Source: Mesorhizobium koreense
GTDB taxonomy: Bacteria > Pseudomonadota > Alphaproteobacteria > Rhizobiales > Rhizobiaceae
DNA: 64,000 nt
Assembly (NCBI RefSeq): GCF_031656215.1
Contig: NZ_CP134228.1
Span: 2,375,001 to 2,439,000, forward strand
Direction: 5' to 3'
Shown: piece after piece, positions 1 through 8,146 of the stretch
How the letters are laid out: the number at the start of each line of letters is the position of its first letter
Position numbering within the stretch: the first letter of the stretch is position 1
Position numbers and translations under genes: made by a program
Notes under the pieces: generated by a model
Databases searched by the model: none
The model's input: only the letters and a program-made list of their open reading frames with translations
What the model was told of the DNA's origin: nothing

Positions 1-309
1 CTTCACGCGCACTTTTCCGGGCGCGAGGTCGAGTTCGTCGTAGAAGACGATCAGGCTCGACGGGTCGAGCTTATAGAAGCGCATGGCCTCGCCGACCGAC
101 TGGCCGGAAAGGTTCATGAAGGTCTGCGGCTTCAAGAGAAGCGTCTTCTCGCCGGCCAGTGTACCTTCGGCGAGGAGGCCCTGGAACTTCTTCGACCAGG
201 GCGAAAAGGAATGGCGGCGGGCAATCGCGTCCGCCGCCATGAAGCCGATATTGTGCCGGTTGCCGGCATGTTTCGGGCCCGGATTGCCGAGGCCTGCCAA
301 AAGCAGCAT
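1..309 (-). CDS. pth: Peptidyl-tRNA hydrolase, N-terminal part
   Basis: Releases peptides from prematurely dissociated peptidyl-tRNA in the cytoplasm. The first 103 residues are in the window; the rest lies beyond base 1. The N-terminus reads [20 protein letters not shown], the family opening, with Asn9 and the catalytic-type His19 visible. PQTFMNLSG (about 61-69) and the DELDL acidic patch (about 91-95) are also present. The start is the ATG at 309-307, preceded by a GAGGAGG ribosome-binding site. An ATG eight bases upstream lies in another frame. The gene follows rplY on the same strand by 25 bp, the usual rhizobial order rplY-pth-ychF, so the two are probably co-transcribed. Confidence 0.97.
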   Translation of the reverse strand, partial: MLLLAGLGNPGPKHAGNRHNIGFMAADAIARRHSFSPWSKKFQGLLAEGTLAGEKTLLLKPQTFMNLSGQSVGEAMRFYKLDPSSLIVFYDELDLAPGKVRVK

Positions 310-334
310 CGACGCATCCTCCTCGGCGTAGAGG

Positions 335-985
335 TTACTCCTCCTCGCCCTTTTCTTCTTCTTCAGCCGCTTCCTCAGCCGCCTCGACGCCTTCCTCGAC
401 AGGCTCCGGCTTCATTGCAGAGGAGCCGGCGACGGTGGCGATGGTGAAATCGCGATCGGCGATCACCGGGGTAACGCCTTCCGGCAGCTTCACGGCAGAG
501 ATGTGGAGCGAGTCGCCGATATCGGTGCCGTCGAGATCGAGCGTGATGGCATCCGGGATCGCGGTGGCGGGGCAGTGGAACTCCACCTCGTGGCGTACGA
601 CGTTGAGCACGCCGCCGCGCTTGATGCCCGGCGACTTTTCCTCGTTGATGAAATGCACCGGAACGAACACGGTCACGATCGTGTCCTTGCCGACGCGCAG
701 GAAGTCCACATGCATCGGGAAGTCGCGGACCGGATCGAGCTGGTAGTCCTTGGGGAGGACCTGGATCTTGTCGCCGCCGACGTCGATCGTGGCGATGGTG
801 GTCATGAAGCCGCCGCCATGGATCTTGTAATAGACGTCCTTGTAGGACAGCGCGATCGCCAGGGGAGGCTTCTTGTCGCCGTAAATGACGGCGGGTATCT
901 TGCCGTTGCGCCGAACTTCACGGGCGGACCCCTTACCGACCCGTTCGCGCGCTTCGGCCTTGAGCTCGTAAGTGTCGTGGCTCAT
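335..985 (-). CDS. rplY: 50S ribosomal protein L25/general stress protein Ctc
   Basis: Binds 5S rRNA in the large ribosomal subunit. The 216-residue product is the long Ctc-type form: an N-terminal L25 beta-barrel (about 1-95, with [20 protein letters not shown] near the start), a C-terminal TL5/Ctc domain (about 100-190), and a very acidic tail rich in E and A (about 195-216). Such tails are common in alphaproteobacterial L25. The ATG at 985 has an AAAGGA ribosome-binding site seven bases upstream. Downstream pth is 25 bp away and likely shares the transcript. A 231-bp gap separates the gene from prs upstream and contains no recognisable gene. Confidence 0.96.
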   Translation of the reverse strand: MSHDTYELKAEARERVGKGSAREVRRNGKIPAVIYGDKKPPLAIALSYKDVYYKIHGGGFMTTIATIDVGGDKIQVLPKDYQLDPVRDFPMHVDFLRVGKDTIVTVFVPVHFINEEKSPGIKRGGVLNVVRHEVEFHCPATAIPDAITLDLDGTDIGDSLHISAVKLPEGVTPVIADRDFTIATVAGSSAMKPEPVEEGVEAAEEAAEEEEKGEEE

Positions 986-1216
986 GGCTTTTCCTTTCGC
1001 GTTTTTGGAGCGTCTCCGGCCCGCCTTGCGGCATCGGCCGAAAACGTCGAAAGCACCCGCCCCGAAGGGAGCGTGATCTTTGCCGAACGAAATCGGGGAT
1101 CACACGGCCAGGCCGCCTTCATCCGCGGTGCCTCCAAGGGTGTCTACGCGGACGCGCGTCTATACCGAATGCTGGGGGCCGGCGCAAGCGGATCGACAGC
1201 TTGCAGGTATCGTGCC

Positions 1217-2149
1217 TCAGTCGAAGAGGCTCGAAACGGATTCTTCGCTCGCGGTGCGCGAAATTGCTTCGCCGATCAGGTCGGCGATCGAGATGACGCG
1301 GATGTTGCGTGCCGCCTCCACCGACGATGTCGGCTGGATGGAATCGGTGATGACCAGTTCCTTCAGCTTGGAGCCGGTTATGCGCGCCACTGCGCCACCG
1401 GAGAGCACGCCATGGGTGATGTAGGCGGTCACGCTGGTGGCGCCGTTGGCAAGCAGCGCGTCGCCGGCGTTGCACAGCGTGCCGCCGGAATCGACGATGT
1501 CGTCGATCAGGAGGCAATCCTTGCCGCGCACGTCGCCGATGATGTTCATCACCTCCGATTCGCCCGGCCGCTCCCGCCTCTTGTCCACGATGGCAAGCTG
1601 GGCGTCGATGCGCTTGGCGAGCGCGCGGGCGCGCACCACGCCGCCGACGTCCGGCGAGACGACCATGACGTTCGGGAGCCTGTATTTCGCCTTGACGTCA
1701 CGCGCCATCACGGGCACGGCGAAGAGGTTGTCGGTCGGGATGTCGAAGAAACCCTGGATCTGCCCGGCATGGAGGTCGAGCGTCAGCACTCGGTCGGCGC
1801 CGGCCTGGGTGATCAGGTTGGCGACCAGCTTCGCAGAGATCGGCGTGCGGCCCGAAGCGCGGCGATCCTGCCTGGCATAGCCGAAATAGGGGATCACCGC
1901 CGTGATGCGCCGGGCCGAGGAGCGGCGGAAGGCATCCATCATGATGAGCATTTCCATCAGATGGTCGTTAGCCGGGTAGGAGGTCGACTGCAGGACGAAG
2001 ACATCTTCGCCGCGCACGTTCTCCTGGATTTCGACGAATATCTCCTGGTCCGCGAAACGCCGGACGCTTGCCTTGCCCAGGGATATGTTGAGGTAGCGGG
2101 CGACGGCCTCGGCCAACACCCGATTGGAGTTTCCCGCAAAAAGTTTCAT
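1217..2149 (-). CDS. prs: Ribose-phosphate pyrophosphokinase (PRPP synthetase)
   Basis: Transfers pyrophosphate from ATP to ribose 5-phosphate, giving PRPP for nucleotide, histidine and tryptophan synthesis. The 310-residue length is typical of class I enzymes. Visible motifs: opening [38 protein letters not shown] (about 126-143), the metal- and ribose-phosphate-binding region; [15 protein letters not shown]; the flexible-loop KRR segment (KRRERPGES); and the PRPP-binding loop [13 protein letters not shown] (about 217-229). The start ATG has AGGGA eight bases upstream. The next gene on the strand (upstream) encodes a lipoprotein; the 119-bp gap argues for an independent promoter. Confidence 0.97.
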   Translation of the reverse strand: MKLFAGNSNRVLAEAVARYLNISLGKASVRRFADQEIFVEIQENVRGEDVFVLQSTSYPANDHLMEMLIMMDAFRRSSARRITAVIPYFGYARQDRRASGRTPISAKLVANLITQAGADRVLTLDLHAGQIQGFFDIPTDNLFAVPVMARDVKAKYRLPNVMVVSPDVGGVVRARALAKRIDAQLAIVDKRRERPGESEVMNIIGDVRGKDCLLIDDIVDSGGTLCNAGDALLANGATSVTAYITHGVLSGGAVARITGSKLKELVITDSIQPTSSVEAARNIRVISIADLIGEAISRTASEESVSSLFD

Positions 2150-2268
2150 GGATTGTCCCTGGGGGAGAGCCGATAGGAGCGCTTTTTAGCGCCCCATGCC
2201 GGTATTGCAAGCGCGTAGCGGCAAATCCTCGCTCTGTGCCATGATTGCCGTGGGAAAACGCGGTCGGC

Positions 2269-2823
2269 TCATGTCTTCTTGGCCGAAAGCCAGGTGACGA
2301 GCTGGTCGATCGTTTGGTCCGCGATCGCTTTCATCGTCTGGTCGGTAACGGCCGCAAAGCCCTCGCCCTTCGCGGTGGGCGCTTTCTGCTGGCCCTCGAT
2401 GCGGTGCAGCCGGTTGCCGGCCGGATCGAGAACGTCCCAGACATAGATCACCGTCGTCTGGCTGTTGTCGGTCAGGGCCGAGAAATAGCCTTTCATCAAG
2501 AGCGTCGTGGAAGGATCGCTGGTGGGAACGATGGTCAGGCCGCGCGCTTTCGCCCGTGCCGACAACTCCTTCGAAAGCGGGGCGACCGATTCGGCCGTCG
2601 TTCCGACGATGGGCGCGAACTGCACGCGCTGGCTGGAAAGGTCACCAACCGGCGGGGTTGCCGCTGTGGTCTGGCCGGAAGGCGTGGTGCCCGGCGTCGT
2701 CGTGGAGCCGGCCGGGCTTTCGGCCGTGGGAGGCGCGGCGGTACCGAGGGTGGAAGCGGTATTGCAACCGGCAAGGGCCGCCGCCGCAATCAGCCCGGCG
2801 ATTACAGGGAACAAGCGTCTCAC
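2269..2823 (-). CDS. Small outer-membrane-type lipoprotein of unknown function
   Basis: A probable exported lipoprotein of 184 residues. The frame extends upstream to an ATG at 2883, but the GTG at 2823-2821 is preferred. It has AGGA five bases upstream and gives an ideal lipoprotein signal: basic VRR, a hydrophobic stretch, then lipobox LAGC with the acylated Cys at about residue 20. After the signal comes a T/P/A/G-rich linker to about residue 60, then a folded domain with conserved-looking segments (DPSTTLLMKGYFSAL, VIYVWDVLDPAGNRLHRI). It follows the M24-fold gene by 60 bp on the same strand. No function is claimed. Confidence 0.85.
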   Translation of the reverse strand: MRRLFPVIAGLIAAAALAGCNTASTLGTAAPPTAESPAGSTTTPGTTPSGQTTAATPPVGDLSSQRVQFAPIVGTTAESVAPLSKELSARAKARGLTIVPTSDPSTTLLMKGYFSALTDNSQTTVIYVWDVLDPAGNRLHRIEGQQKAPTAKGEGFAAVTDQTMKAIADQTIDQLVTWLSAKKT

Positions 2824-2883
2824 GTAATCCTGACCCTCCGCACCGGGCTTCGTCTGTTCGCTTAGCCGTTTGACGCCGTTCAT

Positions 2884-4035
2884 TCAACGTACGATCAGGT
2901 CGAGACCGTGGCGCGAGAGCGGTTTCGGAGCGTCCTCGGTGGTGAGATAGGTGCGGCCGAGCGTCATGGCGGTTTCGGTTTCGGAATCCATGATGATCAT
3001 GTGGGCGAAAAGCGTCATGTCGGGCGCGATCGGCTCGGGATTGCCGGCATAGAACATCGGCATGTCCATCCAGGACGGGGTGAAGCGGGCGCCGAGCGAA
3101 TAGCCGCAGGCGTTCAGCCGGTGCTTGGTGAGGCCGTGCGCCTCCATCACGCGCGCATGGGCGTCGAAGACGTCACCGAAAGTATTGCCGGGCGTCATCG
3201 CCTTCTCGACGGCAAGCAAGGTTTCACGCGCGGCGTCGAACAGTTCCTGATGGCGTTTCGAAACCTTGCCGATGAGGATCGTGCGCATCATCGCCGCGTG
3301 GTAATGATGGAAGACACCCGCCCATTCCAGCGTGAGCTGGTCGTTCTTGTTGAGCTTGCGGCGGCCGGCCTTGTAACGGCACAAAAGCGCGTCTGCTCCG
3401 GAACCGATGATGAACTCGTTGGCCGGGTAATCGCCGCCGCCGGCGAAAATGGTCCCTTGCATGGCGGCGAGGATGGCCGCCTCGTCGCCGCCCTGCTTGA
3501 TGAGCGGGAGCGCCGCGTCGAGCGCGTCGTCTGCGAGCGCCGCCGCCTTCTCCGCCTTGGCGATTTCGGCGGGGCTCTTGAACAGCCTCAGATGCCCGAT
3601 GATGCCGGACGCGTCGATGATCTGGCCGAAGGTCTGGAGCTGTTCGTCCACACGCTTCCCGTTATAGGCAGTCAGCCCGTGCGTATCGTATTCGACGCCG
3701 ATGCGTCCGCCGAGCAGGTCGAGGTCGTTCAGGAGGTTACGCAGTTCCACTGCCGGGTTGGCGTCGACGCGGTCGGTCCACACGACGATGTTCTCGATGA
3801 TGGAGGTGTGGCGCGCCTGGCGCAGATCCGCCGAGCGGGTCAGAAGCGTCATCGAACCGTCCGCCTGGACGATCAGACACTGGAAGAAGCAGAAGCCGAA
3901 CGTGTCGTAGCCGGTCAGCCAGTACATGCTCTCCTGGGCAAAGAGCAGGATGGCATCCAGCTTCTTCTCCGCCATGTCGATCATCAGACGGTCGCGCCTT
4001 GCGTCGAACTCCGCGCGGTCGAAATGAAGCGCCAT
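2884..4035 (-). CDS. M24-fold (Xaa-Pro dipeptidase/creatinase-like) protein lacking the metal ligands
   Basis: A 383-residue protein with the N-terminal creatinase-like domain (about 1-150) and the pita-bread catalytic domain (about 160-383). In metallo-M24 enzymes the metal is held by D, D, H, E, E. Here the first Asp position is Glu237 (LTLEWAG), the SDxTR Asp is Ala248 (YHAAMMRT), the GHGIG histidine region reads CGYSLG (about 310-315), and the TIEPG glutamate is not seen. The fold is kept but the metal site is not, as in creatinase and ectoine-hydrolase-type members, so a metal-independent amidinohydrolase or hydrolase is more likely than a peptidase. The ATG at 4035 is chosen for its AGAGAGG site inside the end of pgeF; upstream extension lacks support. 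It is probably translated with pgeF, which stops 5 bp upstream. Confidence 0.85.
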   Translation of the reverse strand: MALHFDRAEFDARRDRLMIDMAEKKLDAILLFAQESMYWLTGYDTFGFCFFQCLIVQADGSMTLLTRSADLRQARHTSIIENIVVWTDRVDANPAVELRNLLNDLDLLGGRIGVEYDTHGLTAYNGKRVDEQLQTFGQIIDASGIIGHLRLFKSPAEIAKAEKAAALADDALDAALPLIKQGGDEAAILAAMQGTIFAGGGDYPANEFIIGSGADALLCRYKAGRRKLNKNDQLTLEWAGVFHHYHAAMMRTILIGKVSKRHQELFDAARETLLAVEKAMTPGNTFGDVFDAHARVMEAHGLTKHRLNACGYSLGARFTPSWMDMPMFYAGNPEPIAPDMTLFAHMIIMDSETETAMTLGRTYLTTEDAPKPLSRHGLDLIVR

Positions 4036-4040
4036 TTTAT

Positions 4041-4835
4041 CTACCTCTCTTCCAGGACGATCGCCGAAATCTGCCGCCCGTAATCGGGTTCGCCCCGGTG
4101 GGTGGCACGGCGGTAGGAATAGAAATTCTCTTCTTCCGCATAGGTGCAGCGGTCGAGGAAATCCGCCTTTACTCCAGCGGCATTCAGCCGGTCCACCGTA
4201 TAGCGGTTGAGATCGAACCATGCGTGGCCTGGCTTGGGCGAGGGCATGAAGTAGCGGTCGTTATCGGGCGACGCCTCCACGAAACGGGCGACGAATTCCG
4301 GGCCGACTTCATAATTGCGCCTGCTGATCGAGGGGCCGAGTTCCGCGACGATGTTCCCGCGCTTCGCTCCCAGCGTTTCCATGGCGGCGACGGTCGATTC
4401 GAGCACGCCGGTCAGCGCACCCTTCCATCCGGCATGCGCCGCACCGATCACGCGGGCTTCGGCATCGGCGAAAAGGACGGGCCCGCAATCCGCCGCCAGA
4501 ACGCCGATGGCGCGACCCGGCGTCGCGGTCACCATGGCGTCGGCTTTCGGCCTCTCGGCTCCCCATGGTTCGGTGACGACAATGACATCCGCCGAATGGA
4601 TCTGGTGGACGGAGACCAGCGAAGCGGTCGGAACGCCCATCCAGCGCGCTACGCGCGCGCGATTCTCCGTTACCGAGGCGCGTTCGTCGCCGGAGCCCAT
4701 GCCTACATTCAGGCCGGCATAGAGGCCGTCGGAAACGCCGCCTTTGCGGGTGAAAAAGCCATGGCGGATGCCGGATCGCCGCGCGGCGTCCAGCCTCGCC
4801 GAGCGCAGTGGCTCCGGCCCGGTGTGGTCAAGCAT
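4041..4835 (-). CDS. pgeF: Peptidoglycan editing factor/multicopper-oxidase-fold (YfiH/DUF152) protein
   Basis: A YfiH-family protein of 264 residues. E. coli YfiH removes wrong amino acids from muropeptide precursors; relatives have been reported as purine-nucleoside hydrolysing or phosphorylating enzymes. Visible hallmarks: HGFFTRKGGVSDGLYAGLN (about 25-43); SVHQIHSADV (about 75-84), with the metal-binding His; VLAADCGPVLFAD with the catalytic-type Cys (about 112-124); and GAAHAGWKG (about 131-139), with the second His. The ATG at 4835 gives a normal length but has only a weak, distant GAGGG upstream. The gene is 5 bp from the M24-fold gene, suggesting translational coupling. In many rhizobia it lies beside the midA-like and lgt genes, which here begin only after 3.3 kb of other DNA. 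Confidence 0.93.
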   Translation of the reverse strand: MLDHTGPEPLRSARLDAARRSGIRHGFFTRKGGVSDGLYAGLNVGMGSGDERASVTENRARVARWMGVPTASLVSVHQIHSADVIVVTEPWGAERPKADAMVTATPGRAIGVLAADCGPVLFADAEARVIGAAHAGWKGALTGVLESTVAAMETLGAKRGNIVAELGPSISRRNYEVGPEFVARFVEASPDNDRYFMPSPKPGHAWFDLNRYTVDRLNAAGVKADFLDRCTYAEEENFYSYRRATHRGEPDYGRQISAIVLEER

Positions 4836-5060
4836 TCGCGGCTATGCCCTCATGCTGCTGATGATTTGTGCGTCGGGCGCGGATGATTGCGAAGCGGGGA
4901 GGCGAAGTCAATGCGGGGGTTTGTTTTCGCTCGTACCCGTATCCGCCACTTGCGCGGCTGGGCTCCGCGGGGGCGCGCCATTAGGCGCGACGCCCGGTCG
5001 GGCTTTGGGGTATGCCTCTCCGTTTGAAGTTTATCGTTTGTAAAAATACTCCCCATCCTC

Positions 5061-5240
5061 CGCCCCTTCGCACCCCCCTCTGTCCTGCCGGACATCTCCC
5101 CCTCAAGGGGGGAGATTGAGCCGGCCGCACCGCCTGCACCCTTCCTGCAGCTTTAGAGATTGGCGAAGGCCGCGATGACAGCCGATCTCCCCCCTTGAGG
5201 GGGAGATGTCCGGCAGGACAGAGGGGGGTGCGCAGGGGCG
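5061..5240. repeat. Large intergenic palindrome, 56-bp arms
   Basis: Left arm 5061-5116 and right arm 5185-5240 are inverted copies of each other with a single mismatch, separated by a 68-bp spacer. The arms contain CATCTCCCCCTC and GAGGGGGAGATG cores plus CACCCCCCTCTG/CAGAGGGGGGTG ends. The same family recurs at 36521-36682 between sqdB and sqdD. This matches the short palindromic intergenic mosaic repeats common in rhizobial genomes. It could fold into a long RNA hairpin and act as a terminator or mRNA stabiliser. No transposase is nearby. Confidence 0.9.
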
Positions 5241-5809
5241 CAGGATTATCCGTATCTGCGATCGCACATGCTTTCTCGCTGCCACGCCTCGTTTCCGATC
5301 TGGCCATTGATCCTTCGGGAAAGACGGGCGGCCGCAGGCTCGCTCATCTAGCAAATTATATGCGACCTTGCGGCCGTCCGTCCGGCGATTTCTGTTCCCG
5401 CCTGTTCCGCTGCTCCCGAAGCGCTCTTCTGTCTCGGGTCTGTGTGCCTCTTTCCGACACGCAGGGGTCATAGTGCCCCCAGGGGAACCTCCCGGCAGGA
5501 CCTCCCCGGCCATGATGCCACGTCAGCATCAAGGCGGAGGCGCCGATCCTTCCCCACGCAATCACCGTCATGATCGGTGTTCCCGATGGGAGGGACTGCG
5601 AGCGATTATGGAGGAAGCGCGGTAGGCGTGGAGAGAGACGGGAAAAGAAAATATGGAAAAGCAGCGATATGAACGGGTTGGGAGCCAAACGGGCGCAGGT
5701 TTATCCACGTCCTGTTCGGCCCGATACCCCTTGTATCTGCACGAGACGTATGAGGGTATCGAAGCGGTGCGGTCGTGGGCGTTAGCCCCCGACCGCAATC
5801 GGCAACCAA
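5241..5809. other. Gene-poor intergenic stretch
   Basis: With the repeat to its left, this makes about 1 kb without a convincing gene. Open frames on both strands lack family motifs and ribosome-binding sites. Structured pieces are visible: a GC-rich hairpin at about 5479-5510 (CCAGGGGA paired with TCCCCGG) and an inverted repeat GATACCCC...GAGGGTATC at about 5731-5761. A TATAAT hexamer occurs on the minus strand near 5355. An uncharacterised small RNA is possible, but no known RNA family was recognised. Confidence 0.5.
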
Positions 5810-7231
5810 TCAGCCTGCCGGGTTGATATTGTGATTGATGTGAAAGCGGTTCTTCGGGTCCCAGCGCCGTTTCACCTCGACCAGCCGTCGGTAGTTGTCG
5901 CCGTAGACCTCGCCGATTTTTCCAGTGTCGTCCGCCGGCATGAAGTTCACATAGGCGCTGCCGGTGGCGAAGGGTTCGGTGGCCTTATAGAGGCTGCGCG
6001 CCCAGGCAAGATATTTCCCGTCATCGGCGGCCTCGCGCCAGCGCGTATGCACATTCATGATGAAATGGGCGTCGCGATAGGGATAGGCGGTGCTGTGCTT
6101 TGCCACATGCGCCATGGCACCGCCGACATGCGCCATGAAGACCTCGCATTCCGGCCCCGGCAGGTTCGATACCGCGCCGGTGATCGCGTCGATCGCGCCG
6201 TCTGGAAGTGTCGCGAAATCATGCGTCTTCCAGTAGTTGCGAGCGCCCGGTGTGAGCAGCGGATCGAAGGCAGACTGCCAGCCGATGAAAGGATGCGGGC
6301 CGAGCACATCCACGATCGGATGGCCGAGCGCGCGGAGCGATTTGGTCGCTTTTTCGCCGTCGGCGTTGGAGCCTGCATAAAAGGCGGCGAAGATGAACAC
6401 TTCGCGGCCATGCCACTCGGCTGGAACGAAGGGGAGCGGCGGCGCCTTGCGCATGACCGTCCAGATCGTTAGTTCGTTCGGAGCTTCGTCGGCGATCTTG
6501 CGATATTGCTTCAACAGTGTCGCAGCGTCTTCGAAGGGATGCACGATCAGCCCCGAGAACACTTCCGGGCCGAGCTTGTGCAGCTTGAATTCGAATGAGG
6601 TGACGATGCCGAAATTGCCGCCGCCGCCGCGAAGCGCCCAGAACAGATCCGGATTTTCCGTTTCGCTGGCATGGACCATTTCGCCTTCCGCCGTAACGAC
6701 ATCGGCCCCGACAAGATTGTCGACGGTCATGCCGAAGGGGCGCGTCAGCCAACCGAAGCCGCCGCCGAGGGTGAGGCCGGCGATACCGGTCGTCGAGTTG
6801 ATGCCGGTCGGCACGGCGAGGCCGAAGGCCTGGGTTTCCCTGTCGACGTCGCCCAGCGTGCAGCCGGGGTCGACCCACGCCCGCCTGGCGGCCGGATCGA
6901 CCCGTACTGCTTTCATCGGCGTCAGGTCGATCAAAAGCCCGCCCTCGCAAACGGCGTTTCCGGCGATGTTGTGGCCGCCGCCGCGCACGGCGATATCGAG
7001 ATCGTGCGCATTTGCGAAGCGCACGGCGCCGATCACATCGGCTGCTTCGGCACACCGGATGACCACGCCCGGCGAACGATCGATCATGGCGTTCCAGATC
7101 GTGCGCGCCTCATCGTAGCCAGGCTCTCCCTTGACGCAGACCTGACCTTTCAGCGAAGACCGGATGGTCTCGATGCCGCCGGCCGGGACAGGGGATGGCC
7201 GGGCGCGAATAGTTTCTGCTAGGTTTGCCAT
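5810..7231 (-). CDS. FAD-binding oxidoreductase of the berberine-bridge-enzyme (BBE) family
   Basis: A 473-residue VAO-fold flavin oxidase or dehydrogenase. The FAD_binding_4 domain spans about 40-200. It contains the RGGGHNIAG motif, whose His usually carries covalent FAD, and the PTGINSTTGIAGLTLGGGFG segment. In bicovalent BBE enzymes a Cys falls in that segment; none is seen here, suggesting single-histidine attachment. The C-terminal BBE domain (about 425-465) shows YVNFMP, YGDNYRRLVEVKRRWDP and FHINHNI. The substrate is unknown; bacterial relatives act on sugars or small alcohols. The ATG at 7231 is preferred over one 27 bases upstream because GAGGAGG sits just before it. The gene is divergent from an HxlR regulator that may control it. 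Confidence 0.92.
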   Translation of the reverse strand: MANLAETIRARPSPVPAGGIETIRSSLKGQVCVKGEPGYDEARTIWNAMIDRSPGVVIRCAEAADVIGAVRFANAHDLDIAVRGGGHNIAGNAVCEGGLLIDLTPMKAVRVDPAARRAWVDPGCTLGDVDRETQAFGLAVPTGINSTTGIAGLTLGGGFGWLTRPFGMTVDNLVGADVVTAEGEMVHASETENPDLFWALRGGGGNFGIVTSFEFKLHKLGPEVFSGLIVHPFEDAATLLKQYRKIADEAPNELTIWTVMRKAPPLPFVPAEWHGREVFIFAAFYAGSNADGEKATKSLRALGHPIVDVLGPHPFIGWQSAFDPLLTPGARNYWKTHDFATLPDGAIDAITGAVSNLPGPECEVFMAHVGGAMAHVAKHSTAYPYRDAHFIMNVHTRWREAADDGKYLAWARSLYKATEPFATGSAYVNFMPADDTGKIGEVYGDNYRRLVEVKRRWDPKNRFHINHNINPAG

Positions 7232-7377
7232 AGTTCCTCCTCTTTCCCCACGCTTCATGGGATTGCCGTGGCGCTACCCGTCGAAAGGCACGTTGCGCGG
7301 CATCCGCTTTTCGCCGCATATCAGAATGCAGTCGGGTAGCACCGGCAACTGCACGATCTGTACCGGCCGGCACGTCC

Positions 7378-7393
7378 GGATCGGCGCCGATCC
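7378..7393. promoter_or_regulatory. 16-bp perfect palindrome upstream of the HxlR gene
   Basis: GGATCGGCGCCGATCC is a perfect palindrome 21 bp before the HxlR start codon, in the 183-bp region between the divergent BBE and HxlR genes. It is well placed to be an autoregulatory operator, but GC-rich palindromes also arise by chance in such DNA. There is no direct evidence of binding. Confidence 0.35.
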
Positions 7394-7414
7394 TGTCGCG
7401 AGGGAGGATTTGCC

Positions 7415-8110
7415 ATGAACATGGCGGAGAGCTACGGGCAGTTCTGCCCGGTTGCGATGGCTGCCGAAATATTCTGCACGCGCTGGACGCCGCTCATCCT
7501 GCGCGAACTTGTAGCGGGGAGCACGAGGTTCAACGATCTGAGGCGCGGCGTTCCGCGCATTTCTCCAACGCTTCTTTCCAAGCGATTGAAACAATTGGAG
7601 GAAGCAGGCGTGATAGAGCGCGTGAGATCGGCGGAAGAGGCATCCGAATATCGGCTCACGCCGGCCGGGAACGATCTGAAAACGGTCGTTCTCGATCTCG
7701 GCTTCTGGGGGCAGCGCTGGATCGAGGCGCAAAGCTCGTTGAAGAATCTCGACCCCTCGCTCCTGATGTGGGACATGCGCCGCAATCTCGATCCGACCCC
7801 CATGCCGCAGCCGCGCGCGGTGATACAGATTGTGTATCCGGAACTTAAACGGGGTACGCGAAGCTGGTGGCTGGTGATCGAAAACGGGGAAACGGATCTT
7901 TGCAAGGTGGATCCCGGCTTCGAGGTGGATCTCTATATATCGACCGATCTCAGGACCATGACGGCGGTCTGGATGGGACTCACCACCATCAGAAGCGAGG
8001 TCGATGCCGGGCGCATGCATCTTACCGGCAACGAAAAGCTGAAGAACGCCATCCATCAATGGCTGGGCCTCAGCCCGTTCGCCGTGGAAAAGAAGCTCGT
8101 CAACGCCTGA
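7415..8110 (+). CDS. HxlR-type regulator with C-terminal SCP2-like domain
   Basis: A 231-residue transcriptional regulator. The N-terminal winged helix (about 10-105) has the HxlR hallmarks: CPVAMAAEIFCTRWTPLILREL, GVPRISPTLLSKRLKQLEEAGVIER and YRLTPAGNDL. Residues about 125-225 (SWWLVIENGETDLCKVDPGFEVDLYISTD..., GNEKLKNAIHQWLG) resemble an SCP2/sterol-carrier-type ligand pocket, so a hydrophobic effector is plausible. Ordinary HxlR proteins are only about 110-150 residues. The first ATG has GAGG eight bases upstream. Divergent orientation to the BBE oxidoreductase suggests that gene is a target. Confidence 0.9.
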   Translation: MNMAESYGQFCPVAMAAEIFCTRWTPLILRELVAGSTRFNDLRRGVPRISPTLLSKRLKQLEEAGVIERVRSAEEASEYRLTPAGNDLKTVVLDLGFWGQRWIEAQSSLKNLDPSLLMWDMRRNLDPTPMPQPRAVIQIVYPELKRGTRSWWLVIENGETDLCKVDPGFEVDLYISTDLRTMTAVWMGLTTIRSEVDAGRMHLTGNEKLKNAIHQWLGLSPFAVEKKLVNA

Positions 8111-8146
8111 CTTCGGGCCTGACCTCGGGGCCTGACCCGGGCCGAA

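Noticed and set aside
503-2176. 557-residue open frame antisense to rplY and prs
   Set aside because: Both overlapped genes are unmistakable housekeeping genes; the frame crosses their intergenic gap without any start signal.
5270-5560. Possible structured RNA (considered 6S, RNase P, tmRNA, SRP RNA)
   Set aside because: Hairpins are visible but none of the conserved signature segments of these RNAs could be found, so no call was made.
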